From: Acinetobacter sp. LoGeW2-3
GTDB lineage: Bacteria; Pseudomonadota; Gammaproteobacteria; Pseudomonadales; Moraxellaceae
Length of the DNA: 64,000 bases
Assembly (NCBI RefSeq): GCF_002688565.1
Contig: NZ_CP024011.1
Coordinates: 2,542,001 to 2,606,000 of the forward strand
Direction: 5' to 3'
Part shown: positions 63,181 through 64,000 of the stretch, piece after piece
How positions within the stretch are numbered: the stretch's first letter is position 1
How the letters are laid out: every line of letters begins with the position of its first letter
Program-made: the position numbers and the translations under genes
The notes under the pieces: model-generated
What the model saw: the letters and a program-made list of their open reading frames with translations, nothing else
Databases searched by the model: none
Told to the model about the DNA's origin: nothing

Positions 63181-63482
63181 ATCTGAATTATTTATGAATA
63201 GTGAATGAGTATGAGTTCTTGCTAGATGTATTTAAATTGATACCTGTTGAACTGGAAATATGTGCTGCATGCTCGCATTTGGACATTATAAAATATCTTA
63301 TTCATTAGAATAATTAAGTAATAGGTCATCTTTTATGAATAAAATATGAAGGATTTTTTTCAAAAAATCACCAATAAAAAACAGACTCGGTACGGCTGAA
63401 ACGCTTTGCCTACAACAACTCGCTTATTCTCTAGCAAGTTCTTCCTATAATGGCCGCGTCGTAACACGCCAAGGTCTTAGTT
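63181..63482. other. Gene-free stretch before the final lipoprotein gene
   Basis: About 300 bases. No coding frame was found. A TATAAT-like -10 (63446-63451) about 35 bases before the lipoprotein start is the probable promoter of that gene. Confidence 0.45.
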
Positions 63483-63833
63483 TTGAAATATCTTAAATAT
63501 TTTTCAGGAATCTCCTTATTATTGATGTTAACTGCTTGTAACCTCACTGAAGCGCCAGCACCAGATTATCAGGGGAACTGGAAAAATACCCTGGAAAATC
63601 CAAAACTGGAAAACATCCTGGTGATTTCCAAAAATGGTGAAAACTATTTCATTACCAATACGATTAAAGAGAAAGCGACGGGTAAAACCGAGAAGAAAAA
63701 TCCAATGCCGGCTTCAGTCAACGAGCATGGTGTTCTTCAAATCAATGCTGGTGCGGGGGTAGTTGATTTTGCAATTGACGAAAAAACTGGCAACCTTGTA
63801 GGTTCAGGCTCAGTCTACAAAAAAGCCAAATAA
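63483..63833 (+). CDS. Small putative lipoprotein
   Basis: A 116-residue protein with a lipoprotein signal ending MLTAC (Cys19). The TTG start at 63483 has AAGGTC upstream. The mature part (DYQGNWKNT...ILVISKNGENYFITNT...GAGVVDFAIDEKTGNLVGSGSVYKKAK) is strand-rich with GNW and Gly turns, suggesting a small outer-membrane-anchored beta protein. The family is not recognised. Monocistronic with a strong terminator. Confidence 0.78.
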   Translation: MKYLKYFSGISLLLMLTACNLTEAPAPDYQGNWKNTLENPKLENILVISKNGENYFITNTIKEKATGKTEKKNPMPASVNEHGVLQINAGAGVVDFAIDEKTGNLVGSGSVYKKAK

Positions 63834-63869
63834 TGCTCTAATCTAATCAATTCAGAGATAACAAACCAC

Positions 63870-63907
63870 GATGCCATGAACCGGGAATCATTCATGGCAT
63901 CTTTTTT
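63870..63907 (+). terminator. Rho-independent terminator after the last lipoprotein gene
   Basis: GATGCCATGAA / TTCATGGCATC, perfect 11-bp stem, 10-base loop, six T. Confidence 0.92.
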
Positions 63908-64000
63908 ATTGCGTTAAAATTAATTTACAGAAACCATGTGTTATTCATCACACATTAAGCGTAATGATGAAGTAGTCAAGATATGCTTAATGTTTAAGCT

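Overview
The window is a 64 kb piece of chromosome from a gammaproteobacterium that is almost certainly an Acinetobacter. It is A+T-rich, and it combines AlkM-type alkane hydroxylase, PilU-type pilus ATPases, an ACAD/APH acyl-CoA operon, stand-alone lpxB and gcvH, two fatty-acid desaturases, urease and CopA/CueR. No rRNA, tRNA, CRISPR array, transposase, integrase or phage gene was seen. Genes are single or in short operons, and many end in clear hairpin-plus-T-run terminators shared by convergent neighbours.

Layout. 1-5.6 kb: 3' end of ispF, a phosphatase-like gene, DAHP synthase 1, a TSUP transporter and lpxB. 4.7-15.5 kb: a divergent AraC regulator/alkM pair, a marR-MFS operon, a membrane-anchored nuclease, and a LysR-controlled operon of acyl-CoA dehydrogenase, APH-like kinase, histidine phosphatase and SDR, whose composition recalls the bacterial lva (levulinate) genes and animal ACAD10/11. 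15.6-24.6 kb: small secreted proteins, a desaturase, an SGNH esterase, a UDG-superfamily protein, a frameshifted FMN-protein pseudogene, a phospholipase D lipoprotein, frmA and a glycine-zipper protein. 24.7-26.2 kb: a second DAHP synthase behind two successive aromatic-residue leader peptides. 26.4-29.2 kb: two tandem PilU-like ATPases. 29-44 kb: transport, regulators, gcvH, an ABC exporter, an MscS-type channel, an orphan ParA, sstT, a SulP transporter, a BigR-like ArsR regulator and cysK. 44.5-48 kb: copA-cueR-copZ behind a textbook CueR promoter. 50-55.5 kb: urease in the order ureEFG-ureD, then ureABC. 56-64 kb: a DMT exporter, a MocR regulator, a 55-residue membrane protein, an acyl-CoA ligase, a ferredoxin-reductase/desaturase pair and a lipoprotein.

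How the genes fit together. One theme is hydrocarbon and fatty-acid metabolism: alkane hydroxylation, acyl-CoA ligation, acyl-CoA dehydrogenation, desaturation and a MaoC-type hydratase. A second is amino-acid and sulfur supply: two DAHP synthases, cysK with a thiol-sensor-like regulator and SulP, and sstT. A third is metal and nitrogen handling: the Cu efflux module and urease.

The most unusual signals are two. (1) A Tyr/Phe/Trp leader-peptide attenuator (24.79-24.93 kb) is followed directly by a second, longer leader (24.96-25.06 kb) that is aromatic at 11 of its first 17 residues, both upstream of DAHP synthase 2. (2) Three families of palindromic repeat are arranged as mirror images on either side of ureABC, in a urease cluster with an unusual gene order. 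Neither has been checked against any database.
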